A stretch of DNA of 64,000 nt from Bradyrhizobium tropiciagri (lineage in GTDB: Bacteria > Pseudomonadota > Alphaproteobacteria > Rhizobiales > Xanthobacteraceae): contig NZ_LFLZ01000001.1 of NCBI RefSeq assembly GCF_001189845.1, positions 186,001 to 250,000 on the forward strand, in the 5' to 3' direction. The translations under genes and the position numbers were made by a program. This document shows positions 62,051 through 64,000 of this stretch, in pieces. Position 1 is the first letter of the stretch, and each line of letters opens with the position of its first letter. Under the pieces are notes generated by a model. It was not told where the DNA came from, did not search any database, and saw only the letters and a program-made list of their open reading frames with translations.

Positions 62051-62075
62051 AACAGGGACTTATATAGTCTGTGTT
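62051..62075. promoter_or_regulatory. Imperfect palindrome upstream of the MocR gene
   Basis: AACAGGGACT, then TATAT, then AGTCTGTGTT: the arms match at 8 of 10 positions. The site lies in an AT-rich patch about 210 bases before ATG 62288, in a 578-base gap, and could bind the MocR regulator or overlap its promoter. Confidence 0.45.
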
Positions 62076-62287
62076 AGTTGTAGTCGAGTAAGCTCAAATC
62101 TGGGGTCTGCCCCCGGCTGCTTGTCAAACTGGAAAGGCGAAGCCAGGAGCTCTGCCTTGGTCCGGGCTGCTCAGTTGTTTCGCGTCCGATCACAGGATCG
62201 GATAGCGTGATCGAAAATCGAGATGTAACTGATGCAGCATGGTTCCTGGTCTGGCCCGGCTTGGTTCTAAACGGCACGAATACGATC

Positions 62288-63757
62288 ATGGCGCGAGCCG
62301 TAGCTTGGAGAATGGCGGGACTGAGCCTCGATCGAGAAGATCCGTCGCCTCTCGTCGACCAAATTTCACGACACGTTGAAGCGGCGATTGCCAACGGATC
62401 GCTTGCACCGGGCGGAAGGCTCCCATCGTGGCGTGATTTGGCCGCGCAGCTTGGGGTCGCACGGGGCACGGTTCAGGCAGCGTACGAGCGACTGAGCGAT
62501 CGAGGGCTACTCGTCACCGCCGGATCGGCGGGAACGCGGGTTGTCGACCCGTTGCCCGTCAAAGAAGCTTTGGCAACCACCACACCGTCCAGGCAGGACC
62601 CGCGTCGTGGCCCGGATCATGCCTCCGCCTTTCAGATGGGGGTGCCCGCCCACGATGCCTTTCCCGCTACACTATGGTCTCGCCTGCATCGGCAAGGGGT
62701 TCAGGCCACCTCGTTATGGACCGGCCATTCGGATGGGCGCGGGCTGAGTGAGCTAAGGTCGGCACTTGCGTCCCATGTGGCGATCGCGCGCGGGATCACG
62801 TGCTCGCCGGAGCAGATCATCGTTACTAGCGGGTTTCGCGCCGGCCTGGCACTGGCAATTCGGGCAATGGATGTGACCGGGCGGCAGGCGTGGCTGGAAG
62901 ATCCCGGGTACCCCGTCGCGCGGCTTGCTGTTGAAGTGTCCGGCGTTGTTCCGATCCCGGTTCAGATTGACGAGGAGGGTCTAAGCGTTCGCAAAGGATA
63001 CGAGTTGGCGCCGCGGGCCGCTCTGGCAATCGTGACGCCCGGACAACAGGCGCCCAGCGGGCTTACGATGACGCAGAATCGTCGCTCGGAACTCGTTCAA
63101 TGGGCCTCCCGGTCGGATGCCTGGATAGTTGAGGACGACTACCTTGCAGAGCTTCACCTCTCCGGACGGTCGGCGAACGCGCTCGCTTCCGGGGGCGGAG
63201 CCGATCGGGTTGTTCACATAGGATCGTTCAGCAAGACAATCAGTCCGTTGCTCGGCGTCGGGTTCCTCGTAGCGCCAGAGCGGCTCGTTGATCGCATGAT
63301 CGACGTCGCTTCGTGGCTGGGGGCACCTCCAAACGTCGCGGTCCAATTGGCCCTGGCGAGGTTTTTGCAGGAGGGCCACTATCTGCGGCACTTGAGGCGT
63401 ATGCGACGCCTGTACGCGCAGCGGCAAAACTGTCTGCTGGATGCGCTAGCCCGGCGCGAGGTGCACACCGCGATTCCGAGTGGCCTGTCCGTCCTGCTGC
63501 CATTGCCCGCGAAGTTCGACGATCAACGCTTGAGTTCAGAAGCGCGAGATGCGGGTCTCGGTACGGCACCGCTATCGCCCTGGTTCGCGACGGCATCGCG
63601 CCGTTCGGGGCTCATGCTTGGCATCGCCAATGTCATCGAGCGAACAATCGATCGTGACTGCACCCGACTCCTTGGCTTGATTGCAGATCAAACGAAGAAG
63701 CCTGCGCGCTGGAGTCACGACGATTGCTTCTCGCGGCCGTCCACGTTTTTGCGATAG
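62288..63757 (+). CDS. MocR-family regulator (GntR HTH fused to class I aminotransferase)
   Basis: Protein of about 489 aa from ATG 62288 (MARAVAWRMAGLSLDREDPS). Residues ~18-85 form a GntR winged HTH (LAPGGRLPSWRDLAAQLGVA, then RGTVQAAYERLSDRGLLVT). The rest is an aminotransferase-like domain with AWLEDPGYPVARLAVEVSGV, DAWIVEDDYLAELHLSG and VVHIGSFSKTISPLLGVGFL (PLP Lys). Members such as PdxR and GabR sense PLP or amino-acid derivatives. It might control the FAD oxidoreductase upstream. Earlier ATG 62207 would add 27 residues but lies further from the HTH start. Codons at the C-terminus are normal to the stop. Confidence 0.9.
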   Translation: MARAVAWRMAGLSLDREDPSPLVDQISRHVEAAIANGSLAPGGRLPSWRDLAAQLGVARGTVQAAYERLSDRGLLVTAGSAGTRVVDPLPVKEALATTTPSRQDPRRGPDHASAFQMGVPAHDAFPATLWSRLHRQGVQATSLWTGHSDGRGLSELRSALASHVAIARGITCSPEQIIVTSGFRAGLALAIRAMDVTGRQAWLEDPGYPVARLAVEVSGVVPIPVQIDEEGLSVRKGYELAPRAALAIVTPGQQAPSGLTMTQNRRSELVQWASRSDAWIVEDDYLAELHLSGRSANALASGGGADRVVHIGSFSKTISPLLGVGFLVAPERLVDRMIDVASWLGAPPNVAVQLALARFLQEGHYLRHLRRMRRLYAQRQNCLLDALARREVHTAIPSGLSVLLPLPAKFDDQRLSSEARDAGLGTAPLSPWFATASRRSGLMLGIANVIERTIDRDCTRLLGLIADQTKKPARWSHDDCFSRPSTFLR

Positions 63758-64000
63758 TCAAATTGACTGGCGGTGATCGACCCAAAGGTCGATCCCGAAC
63801 TCATGCTCTGTCCATCAGGTGGGAGCTTCTACAGATCGACGCGCGAAATCGGCGCGGATGAAACCAGGGAAGCTAATCTACCGGCTCGCGGCTTTTCGCG
63901 CTTTCGAACTTCGCCTCAGTCCGGCGCGACGAGCCGTGTCCCGGGTCGAGGCTCGCTCTCTGAACCAGGCCTTCGCCTGATCTGCGAATGAGGCAGGGGC
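63758..64000. other. Right edge of the window, no gene seen
   Basis: The last 243 bases hold only a short Arg/Ser-rich open frame from 63773 and no recognised signal. No tRNA or attachment-site end is apparent. Confidence 0.4.

Noticed and set aside
1..64000. tRNA genes, rRNA, integrase, transposase or attachment sites
   Set aside because: I looked for them, given the mobile-element setting, and saw no cloverleaf, integrase motif or transposase in the window.

Overview
The window looks like a mobile, accessory part of the chromosome (or a large plasmid) of an alphaproteobacterium of the Hyphomicrobiales, most likely Bradyrhizobium, Afipia or Rhodopseudomonas. The basis is the high GC content, the Trb-type conjugation operon with DUF736, DUF932, DUF2840 and DUF2274 companions that is typical of rhizobial integrative elements, and several small proteins that I recognise from that group. 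Family names come from recognising the sequences by eye; no search was run.

Layout. (1) 1-8170 is a defence island of two convergent operons. On the plus strand lie an HTH-fused cytosine methyltransferase (cut by the left edge), Vsr, an EcoRII-type endonuclease and a protein with a C-terminal Mrr-like nuclease domain. On the minus strand lie a 75-aa protein, a MutL/MORC-like GHKL ATPase and two unrecognised proteins, joined by overlapping stop and start codons. (2) 8171-13187 holds DNA polymerase IV, an SRAP/HMCES protein, a secreted thermonuclease-like protein and several conserved small proteins. (3) 13188-14522 is mostly non-coding with repeated hairpins. (4) 14523-38601 is the backbone of a conjugative element: DUF736, DUF932, XRE and RovC/DUF2285-type regulators, AlpA-like protein, RepA with iterons, DUF2840, TraF, lytic transglycosylase, relaxase, TraG, CopG, TrbBCDEJKLFGI and DUF2274. 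An Rrf2 regulator with an FAD oxidoreductase has been inserted between two diverged ~135-bp direct repeats (18220-18350 and 20888-21026). No parA is present between repA and DUF2840. (5) 38574-41058 holds LysR, LuxI and LuxR genes, presumably quorum control of transfer.

(6) 41377-51565 is a catabolic island: GlxA-type regulator, ThDP-dependent decarboxylase-like enzyme, FeaR-like AraC regulator, homoprotocatechuate 2,3-dioxygenase-like enzyme, aromatic aminotransferase, SnoaL-like protein, aldehyde dehydrogenase, M20 amidohydrolase and DUF4345 protein. Together they suggest conversion of an aromatic amino acid such as DOPA to an arylacetate and extradiol ring cleavage (inference). (7) 51998-54692 is a TrpXYZ-like ABC transporter whose permease gene is frameshifted. 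(8) 54722-63757 holds two DJ-1/PfpI proteins, a cupin, an AhpD-like protein, a frameshifted membrane protein, a GNAT enzyme, an FAD oxidoreductase and a MocR regulator.

Four genes carry apparent single-base frameshifts (DUF6499/DUF2285 regulator, traG, ABC permease, SdhC-like membrane protein). This indicates decay of the accessory region or sequencing errors. I see no integrase, tRNA, rRNA, CRISPR array or intact insertion sequence.
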